Positions 1-9,042 of a DNA stretch of 64,000 bases are shown one piece after another (position 1 is the first letter of the stretch; each line of letters opens with the position of its first letter). Below the pieces are notes generated by a model. That model saw only the letters and a program-made list of their open reading frames with translations. It was not told the DNA's origin and searched no databases. Origin of the DNA: Variovorax sp. PBL-H6 (GTDB taxonomy: Bacteria > Pseudomonadota > Gammaproteobacteria > Burkholderiales > Burkholderiaceae_C); the NCBI RefSeq assembly GCF_901827155.1, contig NZ_LR594659.1, positions 4,650,001 to 4,714,000 on the forward strand, in the 5' to 3' direction. A program made the translations under genes and the position numbers.

Positions 1-229
1 CCTTGCGCATGGTGGCCGCGCGTTCGTTGGCGGGGATCTTTCGCCAGGCCTGGAAGCCACGCTGCGCGGCCTCCAGCGCGCGGTCCAGGTCGGCGATGCC
101 GGCGTGCGCGACCTTGCCGATGGACTTGCCGGTGGCCGGGTTGACGACGTCCAGGGTCTTGCCGCTCGCGGCGTCGCACCATTCGCCATTGATCAGCAGG
201 CGGGTGTCAACGTAGGTCGATGTGCTCAT
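1..229 (-). CDS. gabD: NAD(P)-dependent succinate-semialdehyde/aldehyde dehydrogenase, N-terminal fragment
   Basis: Only the first 76 codons are in the window; the gene continues beyond the left edge. The peptide begins [17 protein letters not shown] and continues with [11 protein letters not shown], the usual N-terminal strand and NAD-domain entry of the aldehyde dehydrogenase superfamily. A later [10 protein letters not shown] helix is typical of succinate-semialdehyde dehydrogenases, which oxidise succinic semialdehyde to succinate. The catalytic Cys and Glu lie outside the window, so substrate specificity rests on N-terminal resemblance only. An upstream AAGGACCGACATG context supports the ATG at 229. 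Confidence 0.8.
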   Translation of the reverse strand, partial: MSTSTYVDTRLLINGEWCDAASGKTLDVVNPATGKSIGKVAHAGIADLDRALEAAQRGFQAWRKIPANERAATMRK

Positions 230-398
230 GTCGGTCCTTGGGTTCTTTCAGGGGGGGATGTTGATGCCGGATTCGGACGGGAGCGGGCGCGAGGCCGTCC
301 CGTGCGCCATTGTCGCCCGACGCGGCGGGTCGCCTCCACGAGTGGGACAAAACCCCTCGCGCCCGGGCTCCACATGGAGGCCTGGGCTTCGCGGACGC

Positions 399-429
399 AA
401 AAAAGCCCGCCTCGGGGAAGGCGGGCTTT
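399..429 (-). terminator. Rho-independent terminator of the DEAD-box helicase gene
   Basis: A perfect 11-bp inverted repeat (402-412 with 419-429, AAAGCCCGCCT / AGGCGGGCTTT) encloses a 6-nt loop. On the minus strand it is followed by a run of T (A-run at 399-404 on the plus strand). It sits 18 nt past the stop codon of the helicase gene. The rest of the 230-446 spacer shows no other recognisable element. Confidence 0.85.
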
Positions 430-446
430 GCAGAGAGATCGACGCT

Positions 447-2264
447 TCAACGGGTCGGCTTGAAGGCGCGGCGCTGCCCTTCGCGCGGCACGAAGGCCTT
501 GGCGCCCCCATGCGCGCCGCCGTGTCCGCGAGGGCCACCAGCGCCAGCGCCAGCGCTGGCGCGCGGCGCGCTGTCGCCCCAGCCGGGCTTGCGGCCGTAG
601 CTACCGGCCTCGTCACGGCCCCTCCCCTGCGCTTGGCCCGGGCCCTGGCCCTGGAAGCCGCGTGAAGGCGCGTGGCCGCGCGGCGCCGGGCCGCGGTCGT
701 TGAAGCCGCTGGCATTGGCATAGCCGGCGCGCGGGCCGCCGAACTTGCGGTCGCGCGAATGGTTTTCGCGGTTCTCGCGACCGCGGCCGCCGCCGAAGTC
801 TCCCTGCGGACGGCCCTGCGGGAAGCGCTGCTGCGGCTCCAGGCCGGGGATCACCTCGGCCGTGAAGGGCTGGCGGCTGTAGGCCTCGATGTCGAAGATC
901 TTGCGGCGATCGCGGAACTCGGCAAAGGTCACGGCCAGGCCGTCGCGTCCGGCCCGGCCGGTGCGGCCGATACGGTGCGTGTAGTCCTCCGCCTTCATCG
1001 GCAGGCCGAAGTTGAAGACGTGGGTGATGGTCGGCACGTCGATGCCGCGCGCGGCCACGTCGGTGGCCACCAGGATCTGCACCTGACCCTGGCGCAGCGC
1101 CATCAGCCGGCGGTTGCGCAGGCCCTGGCTCAGCGCACCGTGCAGCGCCACTGCGCTGAAGCCGCCCTGTTGCAGGTCAGCAGCGAGGCCGTCGCATTCC
1201 ACCTGCGTGCTGCAGAAGACGATGGCCTGGTTGATGCTGGTGTCGCGCAGCCAATGGTCGAGCAGCTTGCGCTTGTGCTGGGCGTTGTCGCTCCAGAACA
1301 GCACCTGCTTGATGTTGGCGTGCTTCTCCTGGGGGTTATCGATGGTCACGCGCTGCGGCTCGCGCATCACGCGCTGTGCCAGTTGCTGGATGCGCGGCGC
1401 GAAAGTGGCGCTGAACATCATGGTCTGCTGGCGCTCGATGGTGAGCTGGTTGATCTCGGCCAGGTCGTCGGCAAAGCCGAGGTCGAGCATCCGGTCGGCC
1501 TCGTCGACCACCAGGAACTTGACTTGGTCGAGCTTGATCTGCATCGAGCGCTGCAGGTCCAGCAGCCGGCCGGGCGTGGCGACCACGAGGTCGGCGTTCT
1601 GCAGCCGGGCGATCTGCAACTGATAGGGCATGCCGCCCACCACATTGGCGATACGCAGGCCGCGGCAGTGCTTCACCAGGTCGATCGCGTCGTGCGCGAC
1701 CTGCTGGGCCAGCTCGCGCGTGGGGCACAGGATCAACGCGCCGGGGGTGGCGGCCTTGAAGTGGCGTGGGTTGGTCGGGTCCTTGCGCTTGCTCTTCTTG
1801 GGCTGCGCTTCGCCGCGGGCGGCGGCCTCAGCGGCTTGGCGCTGGTGCTCGGCCTTGGCCGCGGCAGCGGCTTCGGCCTGGCGCTGCAGCAGGGTGTGCA
1901 GCACAGGCAGCAGGAAAGCGGCGGTCTTGCCGCTGCCGGTCTGGCTGGAGACCATCAGGTCGACGAAGCGGGCTGCACCGTCGGCTCCGCCGCTGGCGCC
2001 CATGGCGCGGGGAATCGCCTGCGCCTGCACGGCAGTGGGCTGGGTGAAGCCAAGGTCTTGGACAGCAGCGATCAGTTCGCTCGCCAAGCCCATTTGGACG
2101 AAGCCGTTGGGCTGCGCCGGCTCGGCAGGTGCGACGGCGTCGAGTGCCTCGAGCACTTCGGAAGCCTCGGTGTGGGGAACGGAAGGCGATTCGCCGCGAA
2201 CAGCAGCGAAGTCATCGGATTGCACAGGCGCGAAGTCGCCCTGCGCTTCAAAAGCGTCGGTCAT
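447..2264 (-). CDS. rhlE: DEAD-box ATP-dependent RNA helicase, RhlE type
   Basis: An ATP-dependent RNA unwinding enzyme, probably for ribosome assembly or mRNA turnover in the cytoplasm. All family motifs are visible in order: Q motif (GFTQPTAVQAQAIP), Walker A (SSQTGSGKT), PTRELAQQ, TPGRLLDL, DEAD (VVDEADRMLD), SAT, IVFCST, VATDVAARGIDV and HRIGRTGRAG. A charged, Ala/Lys-rich insert of about 45 residues separates motif I from motif Ia. The last ~130 residues form a Gly/Arg-rich low-complexity tail with RGG-like repeats, typical of RNA-binding extensions of these helicases. The ATG at 2264 (MTDAFEAQ) was preferred to an in-frame TTG at 2276; neither has a strong ribosome binding site. Length is about 605 residues. 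A hairpin terminator follows. Confidence 0.93.
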   Translation of the reverse strand: MTDAFEAQGDFAPVQSDDFAAVRGESPSVPHTEASEVLEALDAVAPAEPAQPNGFVQMGLASELIAAVQDLGFTQPTAVQAQAIPRAMGASGGADGAARFVDLMVSSQTGSGKTAAFLLPVLHTLLQRQAEAAAAAKAEHQRQAAEAAARGEAQPKKSKRKDPTNPRHFKAATPGALILCPTRELAQQVAHDAIDLVKHCRGLRIANVVGGMPYQLQIARLQNADLVVATPGRLLDLQRSMQIKLDQVKFLVVDEADRMLDLGFADDLAEINQLTIERQQTMMFSATFAPRIQQLAQRVMREPQRVTIDNPQEKHANIKQVLFWSDNAQHKRKLLDHWLRDTSINQAIVFCSTQVECDGLAADLQQGGFSAVALHGALSQGLRNRRLMALRQGQVQILVATDVAARGIDVPTITHVFNFGLPMKAEDYTHRIGRTGRAGRDGLAVTFAEFRDRRKIFDIEAYSRQPFTAEVIPGLEPQQRFPQGRPQGDFGGGRGRENRENHSRDRKFGGPRAGYANASGFNDRGPAPRGHAPSRGFQGQGPGQAQGRGRDEAGSYGRKPGWGDSAPRASAGAGAGGPRGHGGAHGGAKAFVPREGQRRAFKPTR

Positions 2265-2488
2265 TGAAAAATCCAAGTGCGGGCACCGCCGTGAGCGGCA
2301 CCCCGTCGGGTGGCGAAAACATCAACCATCCAACGACATATCAGCCTAGGCTTTCGCCGAGGCTGCGGCCCATTCATGTGGGCGCGGTGTGCAAGATAGG
2401 GAGATGCAAGAAGCGCTCTGGGCACCTTCTTTGAAAGGACTGCCCGAAAGCGAAGCTATCGATTATCGCATGGCTCTGAAGTTTTCAC

Positions 2489-3085
2489 CTAATCCTGCAG
2501 ACGCAGGAAGGTATCGCGGTAGTGCGCCAGCTCCTCGATCGACTCGTGCACGTCGGCCAGCGCGGTATGGGCCTGCTGCTTCTTGAAGGCGTTGTAGGCG
2601 GCTGGCTTCCAGCGCTTGGCGAGCTCCTTGAGCGTGCTGACGTCCAGGTTGCGGTAGTGGAAATACGCCTCCAGCCTGGGCATGAACCTGACCAGGAAGC
2701 GACGGTCCTGACCGATGGTGTTGCCGCACATGGGCGAGCCGTGCTTCGGGATGTAGCGCGCCACGAATTCGAGCAGCTGCAGCTCGGCCGCCGCCTCGTC
2801 CAGCGTGGAAGCCTTGACCTTGTCGATCAGCCCGCTGCGACCGTGCGTACCTTTGTTCCAGGAGTCCATGCCGTCGAGTACCGCGTCGTTCTGGTGGATC
2901 ACGAGTACCGGGCCGTCGATGCGGGGGGTGAGGTCGGGGCCGGTCACGACCACTGCGATCTCGAGCAAGCGTTCCTTCTCGGGGTCCAGACCGCTCATTT
3001 CGCAATCCAGCCAGACGAGGTTCTGGTCACTCTTCTTGAGTGTGGTGGCGGGCGCGGCTGCGGTCGTGGCGATGGAATCGGGCAT
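2489..3085 (-). CDS. orn: Oligoribonuclease
   Basis: A 3'-5' exoribonuclease that degrades nano-RNAs and pGpG to mononucleotides; 198 residues, slightly longer than the E. coli enzyme because of a ~20-residue N-terminal extension. The DEDDh exonuclease motifs are present: [11 protein letters not shown] (Exo I), the [12 protein letters not shown] segment (Exo II) and [15 protein letters not shown] (Exo III). The [12 protein letters not shown] segment is diagnostic of oligoribonuclease. The gene is divergent from the M48 protease gene, with a 65-nt shared upstream region. The 2265-2488 spacer upstream of the helicase gene shows no recognisable element. Confidence 0.96.
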   Translation of the reverse strand: MPDSIATTAAAPATTLKKSDQNLVWLDCEMSGLDPEKERLLEIAVVVTGPDLTPRIDGPVLVIHQNDAVLDGMDSWNKGTHGRSGLIDKVKASTLDEAAAELQLLEFVARYIPKHGSPMCGNTIGQDRRFLVRFMPRLEAYFHYRNLDVSTLKELAKRWKPAAYNAFKKQQAHTALADVHESIEELAHYRDTFLRLQD

Positions 3086-3150
3086 CCGCCGATTGTCGTC
3101 GATGACCTTGAGCCCGAGTGGGCATGCCTGCGGGCTAAACTCGCTGCGCC

Positions 3151-4419
3151 ATGGTTGCTCCCCTGCCCGCTTCGCTGTTGCTCACCCTCGCCTTCGCACT
3201 CGCGCTGGTCGCGGGCCTGATCGTGAAATTCTGGCTGGCCACGCGGCAGATCCGACACGTGGCAAGCCACCGCGACGCAGTGCCGGCTGCCTTCGCGCAG
3301 GCCATCACGCTTGCCGCGCACCAGAAGGCGGCCGACTACACGATCGCAAAGACCCGCTTCGGCTTGCTCGAGATGGTCTGGGGCGCGATGGTGCTGCTGG
3401 GCTGGACGCTGTTGGGCGGGCTCAACCTGCTCAACGAGCTGCTCCTCGACGCGCTGGGCGGCGGTATGTGGCAGCAGCTCGCGCTGCTCGCCGCCTTTGC
3501 CCTTATCGGCGGGCTGCTCGAGCTGCCTTTCACCTTGTGGCAGACCTTCCGGCTGGAGGAGCGCTTCGGCTTCAACAAGATGACCTGGCAACTCTGGCTG
3601 GCCGACGGCTTCAAGGCGCTGCTGCTGGGCGCACTGATCGGCCTGCCGATCGCGGCATTGATCCTCTGGTTGATGGGGGCGGCTGGCCGCTTGTGGTGGC
3701 TCTGGGGCTGGGGCGCGTGGATGGGTTTCAACCTCCTGCTGATGTTGGTCTACCCGACGTTCATCGCGCCGCTCTTCAACAAGTTCCAGCCGCTGGACGA
3801 TGCCACGCTCAAGGCCCGCGTCACTGCGCTGATGCAGCGCTGCGGCTTCGCGGCCAAGGGTCTGTTCGTGATGGACGGCAGCAGGCGCAGCGCGCATGCC
3901 AACGCGTACTTCACCGGTTTCGGCGCCAGCAAGCGCGTGGTCTTCTACGACACGCTGCTACGCCAGCTCGATGCAGGCGAGGTCGAGGCGGTGCTCGCGC
4001 ACGAGCTGGGGCACTTCAAGCACCGGCATGTGCTCAAGCGCATCGCCGCGATGTTCGCGCTGAGCCTGGCCGGCTTCGCGCTTCTGGGCTGGCTCTCCGG
4101 GCTTGCGTGGTTCTACACCGGGCTGGGCGTGCAGCCCAACATGGCCGCACCCAACGATGCGCTGGCGATTCTGCTGTTCATGCTTGCCGTGCCGGTGTTC
4201 GGCTTTTTCGTCGCACCGCTGCCAGCTCTGATCTCGCGCCGGCACGAGTTCGAGGCCGATGCCTATGCGATGGCCCAAGCCAGCCGGGCCGACCTGTCGC
4301 GGGCGCTGCTCAAGCTCTATCAGGACAACGCCTCGACGCTCACGCCGGATCCGGTGTTCGTCAAGTTCTACTACTCGCACCCGCCCGCGTCCGAGCGCCT
4401 CGCGCGGATGGCGGCCTGA
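3151..4419 (+). CDS. M48 family zinc metalloprotease (Ste24/CAAX-protease-like), membrane bound
   Basis: 422 residues with several hydrophobic membrane segments (residues ~5-30, ~75-100, ~115-135, ~155-200, ~300-330, ~345-365). The zinc site [10 protein letters not shown] lies near residue 280-290, and the downstream [11 protein letters not shown] segment supplies the third ligand Glu. This is the layout of Ste24-type peptidases. Bacterial members are thought to act in membrane protein quality control rather than on prenylated proteins. It is followed at 18 nt by the pterin dehydratase gene and then rsgA, so the three are probably co-transcribed. The start is the first ATG, directly after a short divergent promoter region shared with orn. 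Confidence 0.9.
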   Translation: MVAPLPASLLLTLAFALALVAGLIVKFWLATRQIRHVASHRDAVPAAFAQAITLAAHQKAADYTIAKTRFGLLEMVWGAMVLLGWTLLGGLNLLNELLLDALGGGMWQQLALLAAFALIGGLLELPFTLWQTFRLEERFGFNKMTWQLWLADGFKALLLGALIGLPIAALILWLMGAAGRLWWLWGWGAWMGFNLLLMLVYPTFIAPLFNKFQPLDDATLKARVTALMQRCGFAAKGLFVMDGSRRSAHANAYFTGFGASKRVVFYDTLLRQLDAGEVEAVLAHELGHFKHRHVLKRIAAMFALSLAGFALLGWLSGLAWFYTGLGVQPNMAAPNDALAILLFMLAVPVFGFFVAPLPALISRRHEFEADAYAMAQASRADLSRALLKLYQDNASTLTPDPVFVKFYYSHPPASERLARMAA

Positions 4420-4437
4420 CCCTGGGAAGAGACGATC

Positions 4438-4776
4438 ATGAGCAGCATGTTGAAACCCATCGACTGGAAGACGAAGGCGCGGCGAGCGCTGAGCGCGACG
4501 GAGATCGTGTCCCACCTCGCTCGGGTGGACGGATGGAAGCTCACCGGCGATGGTGCCGATGTCGCGATCGAGAAGACCTTCAGCTTCGCGAACTACTTCG
4601 AGACAATCGCCTTCGTGAACGCGCTTGCGCTTGTCGCGCACAAACAGGACCACCATCCCGACCTCTCGGTGCACTACAACCGATGCGTGGTGCGCTTCAA
4701 CACGCACGACGTGGCTGGCCTCTCTGCCACGGACTTCGACTGCGCAGCGCAGGCGGATGCGCTGCTGGCCGCCTGA
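4438..4776 (+). CDS. phhB: 4a-hydroxytetrahydrobiopterin dehydratase (pterin-4-alpha-carbinolamine dehydratase)
   Basis: 112 residues. The enzyme dehydrates 4a-hydroxytetrahydropterin to the quinonoid dihydropterin, recycling the cofactor of aromatic amino acid hydroxylases. The family signature is visible as HKQDHHPDLSVHYNRC followed by a conserved His and a FNTHDVAGLSATD segment. No phenylalanine hydroxylase gene is adjacent. In many beta-proteobacteria this gene sits beside rsgA and an M48 protease, so it may serve another pterin role such as molybdopterin or general pterin recycling (inference). A GGGAAGAGA ribosome binding site precedes the ATG. Confidence 0.93.
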   Translation: MSSMLKPIDWKTKARRALSATEIVSHLARVDGWKLTGDGADVAIEKTFSFANYFETIAFVNALALVAHKQDHHPDLSVHYNRCVVRFNTHDVAGLSATDFDCAAQADALLAA

Positions 4777-4841
4777 GCCGATGGACCGCACTCTTGGCTA
4801 AGCTCGCGCGCCCCCGGCCGCGCGGCGATTCCGACGGGCAC

Positions 4842-5753
4842 ATGGCGCGGCGCGACGGCCTCGTCATCGCGAGTCACGGCCGCCATTGCGTGGTCGAGAC
4901 GCCGGAGGGCGAGCGCGTCATCTGCCATCCGCGCGGCAAGAAGAGCCAGGCCCTGGTCGGCGACCGGGTGCGCTGGCAGGCAAGCGAGGACGAAGGCACC
5001 ATCGAGGAGGTGCAGGCGCGCAGGAACCTGTTCTACCGGCAGGACGAGATCCGCACCAAGTCCTTCGCAGCCAACCTCGACCAGGTGCTGATCCTGATCG
5101 CGGCCGAGCCCGAGTTTTCGGAAACGCAGCTGGCGCGCTCGCTGATCGCGGCGGCAGCCGAGCGCATCGCCTCCATCATCGCGCTCAACAAGAGCGACGT
5201 CGTGGCGCCTTTCGAGCGGGCCTGGGAGCGGCTGGCGCCCTATCGCCGCATGCACCACGGCGTGCTGCCGCTGTCGCTCAAGGCCTCGCCCGAAGTGGAT
5301 CGCGCCACCCTGATGAAGCTGCTGGCGGGCAAGACCACGCTGGTGCTCGGCCCCTCCGGCGTAGGCAAGAGCACGCTGACCAACCTGCTGGTGCCCAGCG
5401 CGCGCGCTACGACGGCAGAGATCTCGCAGGCGCTGAATTCGGGCAAGCACACCACCACCAGCACCACCTGGTACTGGGTGGACGAGGCGCGCAGCACGGC
5501 GCTGATCGATTCACCGGGCTTCCAGGAATTCGGTCTGAACCACATCGAGCCGATGCAGCTCGCGTCGCTGATGCCCGACATCGCCGAGCACGCCGGCGAG
5601 TGCAAGTTCTACAACTGCACGCACCTGCACGAGCCGGGCTGCGGCGTGATCCCGCACGTGACCTCGCCGGGCCACCCGGGCTCGATCAGCCCCTCGCGCT
5701 ACCGTATTTATGGCGAGCTGTTCGCCGAATTGAGCCAGCCTCGCCACCGATGA
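4842..5753 (+). CDS. rsgA: Ribosome small-subunit-dependent GTPase A
   Basis: A circularly permuted GTPase that checks late 30S subunit maturation. GTPase motifs occur in permuted order: NKSD (G4), then GPSGVGKST (G1), a Thr-rich switch (HTTTSTTW) and DSPGFQEFGL (G3). A C-terminal zinc knuckle with Cys/His residues (CKFYNCTHLHEPGC) follows, and an N-terminal OB fold precedes. The start used is ATG 4842 (MARRDGLV), giving 303 residues; a TTG at 4794 in the same frame would add 16 residues. The stop overlaps the start of the next gene in an ATGA. Confidence 0.96.
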   Translation: MARRDGLVIASHGRHCVVETPEGERVICHPRGKKSQALVGDRVRWQASEDEGTIEEVQARRNLFYRQDEIRTKSFAANLDQVLILIAAEPEFSETQLARSLIAAAAERIASIIALNKSDVVAPFERAWERLAPYRRMHHGVLPLSLKASPEVDRATLMKLLAGKTTLVLGPSGVGKSTLTNLLVPSARATTAEISQALNSGKHTTTSTTWYWVDEARSTALIDSPGFQEFGLNHIEPMQLASLMPDIAEHAGECKFYNCTHLHEPGCGVIPHVTSPGHPGSISPSRYRIYGELFAELSQPRHR

Positions 5754-6871
5754 AAGTGCTGCTGTACTCCCATGTCTTCCATCCTTCGGTCGGCGGTGTC
5801 GAGACCGTGTCGCGGGCACTGGTCGAAGGCTTCGTGGCCCGCGGGGTCGAGTGCAGGGTCGTCACGCAGACGGCGAGTCAGGAGGTCGAGGTCTTTCCTT
5901 TCGAGGTGATCCGCCAGCCCTCGAGCCGGCATGTACGGGAGCTTCTGCGCTGGGCCGACGTGGTGCTGTTCAACGGCGCTACCATGGCGCTGCAGCCCTG
6001 GGTTCTGCTTTACCGCAAGCCCTTCGTCTGGGTGCATGTGGGCTATCAGGCTAGCTGCATCGACGGCGCGGGTTGGGTCGACGGCAAGCCGGCGCCGCTG
6101 TCCCCTTTCGCTTCCTTTCTCTTTCATGTGCGCCGCAGCGGCTACGCAAACGGCTTGAAGGAGGGCCTGAAGCTCCTGCTGCGCCGCGCCGTCGCCAAGT
6201 TCGGCGTGACGCGCAACGTCGCCATCACCGAATGGATGAACCAAGCCTTGCCGCTGCCACGGCAGGTGCAGATCTACAACCCTTTTCCAATCGAGCGATT
6301 CCGCGCAGCGGACCGCAAGGAAGCCGAGTACGAGTTCTTCTACATGGGCAGGCTGGTGCAGGAGAAAGGCGTGGACGTCCTGGTCCGCGCCTTCGCGAAG
6401 GTGCATGAGCGCCACCCCGGCCAACCGCGCCTGCTGCTGATCGGGGACGGCAGCGCACGAGCACAGATCGAGCGTCTGGTCGCAGAGCTGGGCATCGGGT
6501 CCTCGGTGCGCTTCGTCGGCGCGCAATCCGGGGAGGGCCTGGTCGACTGGGTGGCGAAGGGCATGATCGGCGTGATCCCCTCGGTGTGGTACGAGCCCAT
6601 GGGGGGCGTCGCAGTGGAACTGCTGGCCGCGGGCAAGAGCCTCATCGTGTCGGCCCAGGGCGGACTGGCCGAATGCGTGGGCGATGCCGGGCTGACTTTT
6701 CCGAATGGTGACGACGAAGCCCTGGCCGCCCAGATGCAGCGCGTGCTGGACGATCCGGCCCTGCGCGCCACACAGGCGGCGAAGGCACGTGAGCGCGCCG
6801 GGAGCTTCGCACCCAGACGCCTCGTCGGCCAGTACATCGAGATGCTCTCAGGCATCGCTCGCAAGGCCTGA
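5750..6871 (+). CDS. Glycosyltransferase family 4 protein
   Basis: 373 residues, GT-B fold. The N-terminal HPSVGGVETVSRALVEGF motif contains the Gly-rich acceptor-domain loop. The C-terminal half has FYMGRLVQEKGVDVL and the E-x7-E donor-binding motif (EPMGGVAVE), followed by LLAAGKSLIVS. It transfers a sugar from a nucleotide donor to an unknown acceptor, probably for a surface glycan. It starts inside the rsgA stop codon (ATGA overlap), so its translation is coupled to a ribosome-maturation gene, an unexpected partner. No other glycan genes are adjacent. The gene ends convergently, 15 nt from hisC. Confidence 0.88.
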   Translation: MKVLLYSHVFHPSVGGVETVSRALVEGFVARGVECRVVTQTASQEVEVFPFEVIRQPSSRHVRELLRWADVVLFNGATMALQPWVLLYRKPFVWVHVGYQASCIDGAGWVDGKPAPLSPFASFLFHVRRSGYANGLKEGLKLLLRRAVAKFGVTRNVAITEWMNQALPLPRQVQIYNPFPIERFRAADRKEAEYEFFYMGRLVQEKGVDVLVRAFAKVHERHPGQPRLLLIGDGSARAQIERLVAELGIGSSVRFVGAQSGEGLVDWVAKGMIGVIPSVWYEPMGGVAVELLAAGKSLIVSAQGGLAECVGDAGLTFPNGDDEALAAQMQRVLDDPALRATQAAKARERAGSFAPRRLVGQYIEMLSGIARKA

Positions 6872-6886
6872 GCGCCCTGCCCGGCT

Positions 6887-7966
6887 TCAGCCCAGAATGT
6901 CGGTGAGCGCGTCGACCAGCGCGCTGCACTGCTCGCGCGTGCCGATGCTGATGCGCAGGTACTGCGCGATGCGCGGCTGGTCGAAATGCCGCACCAGCAC
7001 CGCATGCGCTCGCAGCGCCGATGCCAGTGCCGCGGCATCGTGCGCGGGGTGACGCAAGAACAGGAAATTGGCCTGCGAGGGCAGGACCTCGAAGCCAAGG
7101 TCTTCGAGTTGCAGGGTCAAGCCCTCGCGGATGTCCATGACCTGATGCCGCGTATGGGCGAACCAGTCCTCATCCGCGAGCGCTGCGATAGCGCCTGCAC
7201 TTGCGAGGCGATCGATCGGGTAGGAGTTGAAACTGTTCTTGACCCGCTGCAGCGCCTCGATCAAATGCGCCTGTGCGCAGGCAAAACCTACGCGCAACCC
7301 GGCGAGCGACCGCGACTTGGACAGGGTCTGCACCACCAGCAGATTCGGATGCCGCTCGATCAGCGGCAGCGCGCTCTCGCCGCCGAAATCCACGTAGGCC
7401 TCATCCACCAGCACCACGCGCCGCGGGCACGCTTCGAGCAGGCGTTGAATGCTGCCGAGCGGCAGGCCAGTGCCCGTCGGCGCATTGGGATTGGCGATCA
7501 CGATGCCGCCACAGCCGGCTGCGGCGCGCGCGGCCATTGCGGGAACATCGATGCGCAGCCCGGCGTCCACCGGCTGCAGCTCGCAAGCAATGCCGTACAG
7601 CTGCGCATAGACGCGATAGAAGCTGTAGGTGACGTCCGGGATCAACAGTGGCTCGGCCTGCTGGAAGAAGGCGAAGAAGGCGTGGGCCAGCACCTCGTCG
7701 GACCCATTGCCAGCGAAGACCTGCGAGCTATCCAGTCCATGGCGTGCGGCAACGGCTTCGCGCAGCGCCACCGATTCAGGGTCGGGATAGCGCTCGAGCC
7801 CCTCGGAAGCCGCAGCCTCGATGGCTTCGAGCACATGGGGCGAAGGCCCGAAGGCGTTCTCGTTGGTGTTGAGCTTGACCAGCTTCGCGATGCTCGGCTG
7901 CTCGCCCGGCACATAGGGCTCGAGGGCCGCGACGCGCGGGCTCCAGAAGCTGGGCGTGGTGTTCAA
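6887..7966 (-). CDS. hisC: Histidinol-phosphate aminotransferase (HisC-type PLP enzyme)
   Basis: A class I/II PLP aminotransferase, about 359 residues, converting imidazole acetol phosphate to histidinol phosphate with glutamate. Family features are KLNTNENAFGPSP near the N terminus, ERYPDP, GNGSDEVLAHAF, NPNAPTGTG, VDEAYVDFGG and the PLP-lysine motif TLSKSRSLAGLRVGFA near residue 216. No ATG lies close to the conserved N terminus, so a TTG at 7966 is the likely start. A longer open frame upstream overlaps the CobD-like gene and is not conserved in character. No other his genes are nearby. The CbiB-like neighbour raises the alternative of threonine-phosphate decarboxylase, but the HisC motifs argue against it. 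Confidence 0.88.
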   Translation of the reverse strand: MNTTPSFWSPRVAALEPYVPGEQPSIAKLVKLNTNENAFGPSPHVLEAIEAAASEGLERYPDPESVALREAVAARHGLDSSQVFAGNGSDEVLAHAFFAFFQQAEPLLIPDVTYSFYRVYAQLYGIACELQPVDAGLRIDVPAMAARAAAGCGGIVIANPNAPTGTGLPLGSIQRLLEACPRRVVLVDEAYVDFGGESALPLIERHPNLLVVQTLSKSRSLAGLRVGFACAQAHLIEALQRVKNSFNSYPIDRLASAGAIAALADEDWFAHTRHQVMDIREGLTLQLEDLGFEVLPSQANFLFLRHPAHDAAALASALRAHAVLVRHFDQPRIAQYLRISIGTREQCSALVDALTDILG

Positions 7967-7985
7967 GGGGATCGATCCGATGGGC

Positions 7986-8987
7986 TCAACCCAACAGGCG
8001 CGCCAGCGTGAGCAGCGCCAGCAGCACCATCCACATGACGACCGAGCGCCAGACCAGGCCCACCACGCTGCGCAGATGCGCAGGCTCGGGCTCGCGCCCC
8101 GGGGTGCTGCCGCTGTCCAGGTCGCGCGCGCCAGCGAGCGTGTCGCCCGCCTGCGCCCGCGACAGCGGATCAGGCAGCGGCACCGAGCTGAGCACGCCAC
8201 CGCCGAGTCGCACATTGACCGCACCCGAGGTCGCGGCCAGGATCACACCGTCGTTCTCGTTGGGAAAGCGGCGGGCGTCATTGCGCCAGCAGTCGATCGC
8301 CTCCTCGAAGCTGCCGACCACGGCGAAGCCGATGGCCGTGATGCGGGCAGGCAGCCAGTCGATCAGCGCCCAAGCATGGTCGGCCGCTTGCTGGACCCAG
8401 ATGCTGGAGGGTTGGACCGAGGCGTTGTTCTTGTGCGCCCAGTAGCGCGCGACGAACTCGCTCATGCGGTAGAACACCGCCCCGGCCGGCCCCAGCCCGA
8501 ACGCGGCAAGGATCGAGAACCAAGCCAGGACGCCGAACACATGGCGGTGCGCCGCGATCACGGAATGCTCGATCACATGGCGCACGATCTCGCTGCGGGG
8601 CAGGTCCGCCGCATCCACGCGCTGCCAGTGAGCCAGCAGTGAGCGGGCCAATGCCTCGTCGCCCACGTCGAGGGCGTCGCGAATGCCGGTGAAGTGGTGG
8701 CTGAACTGCCTGAATCCGAGCGTGACGTAGAGCACCGCCACGCTCCACAGCACGGCGAAGGGCAGGCCGAGCGTGAGCGCCAGCAGCCAGTGCACGCCCA
8801 GCGCAAGCGCCGTGGGCACCAGCACCGCGAGCGCCCAGGCGACCCAGCCGTGATGCGGCTTGCCGGCGTCGAAGTTGCGGCTGGTCCAACGCGTCCATGC
8901 CAGGACGCCGCCATACACCGGGTTGTGATATGCGAGCGGCCGCACCTGCTCGATCAGCAAGGCGCACAAGATCGCAAAGAAGCTCAT
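7986..8987 (-). CDS. CobD/CbiB-family integral membrane protein
   Basis: 333 residues. It begins MSFFAILCALLIEQVRPL and has hydrophobic segments near residues 50-85, 170-195 and 310-330. CbiB/CobD enzymes attach aminopropanol (phosphate) to adenosylcobyric acid, and the related AmpE is a beta-lactamase-signalling membrane protein. The N terminus resembles both. Sequence landmarks are GFRQFSHHFTGIRDAL, HVIEHSVIAAHRHVFG and an RMSEFVARYW helix. No other cobalamin biosynthesis genes are in the window, so its role in B12 synthesis is not established. It lies 19 nt upstream of hisC in the same direction. Confidence 0.8.
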   Translation of the reverse strand: MSFFAILCALLIEQVRPLAYHNPVYGGVLAWTRWTSRNFDAGKPHHGWVAWALAVLVPTALALGVHWLLALTLGLPFAVLWSVAVLYVTLGFRQFSHHFTGIRDALDVGDEALARSLLAHWQRVDAADLPRSEIVRHVIEHSVIAAHRHVFGVLAWFSILAAFGLGPAGAVFYRMSEFVARYWAHKNNASVQPSSIWVQQAADHAWALIDWLPARITAIGFAVVGSFEEAIDCWRNDARRFPNENDGVILAATSGAVNVRLGGGVLSSVPLPDPLSRAQAGDTLAGARDLDSGSTPGREPEPAHLRSVVGLVWRSVVMWMVLLALLTLARLLG

Positions 8988-9042
8988 TCGTCGATGATAG
9001 CGAGTGGTCCCCGGCGTCGCGCCAGGCGCCGGCATCGTGCCG

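Noticed and set aside
672..2267. Plus-strand open frame opposite the DEAD-box helicase
   Set aside because: Lacks motifs; helicase motifs on the minus strand are complete.
2805..4841. Open frame continuous with rsgA but beginning far upstream
   Set aside because: This part crosses the M48 protease and pterin dehydratase genes in another frame and is not conserved in character.
7967..8224. Upstream in-frame extension of hisC
   Set aside because: It overlaps the end of the CobD/CbiB-like gene and is unlike any HisC N terminus; the TTG at 7966 fits the conserved start.
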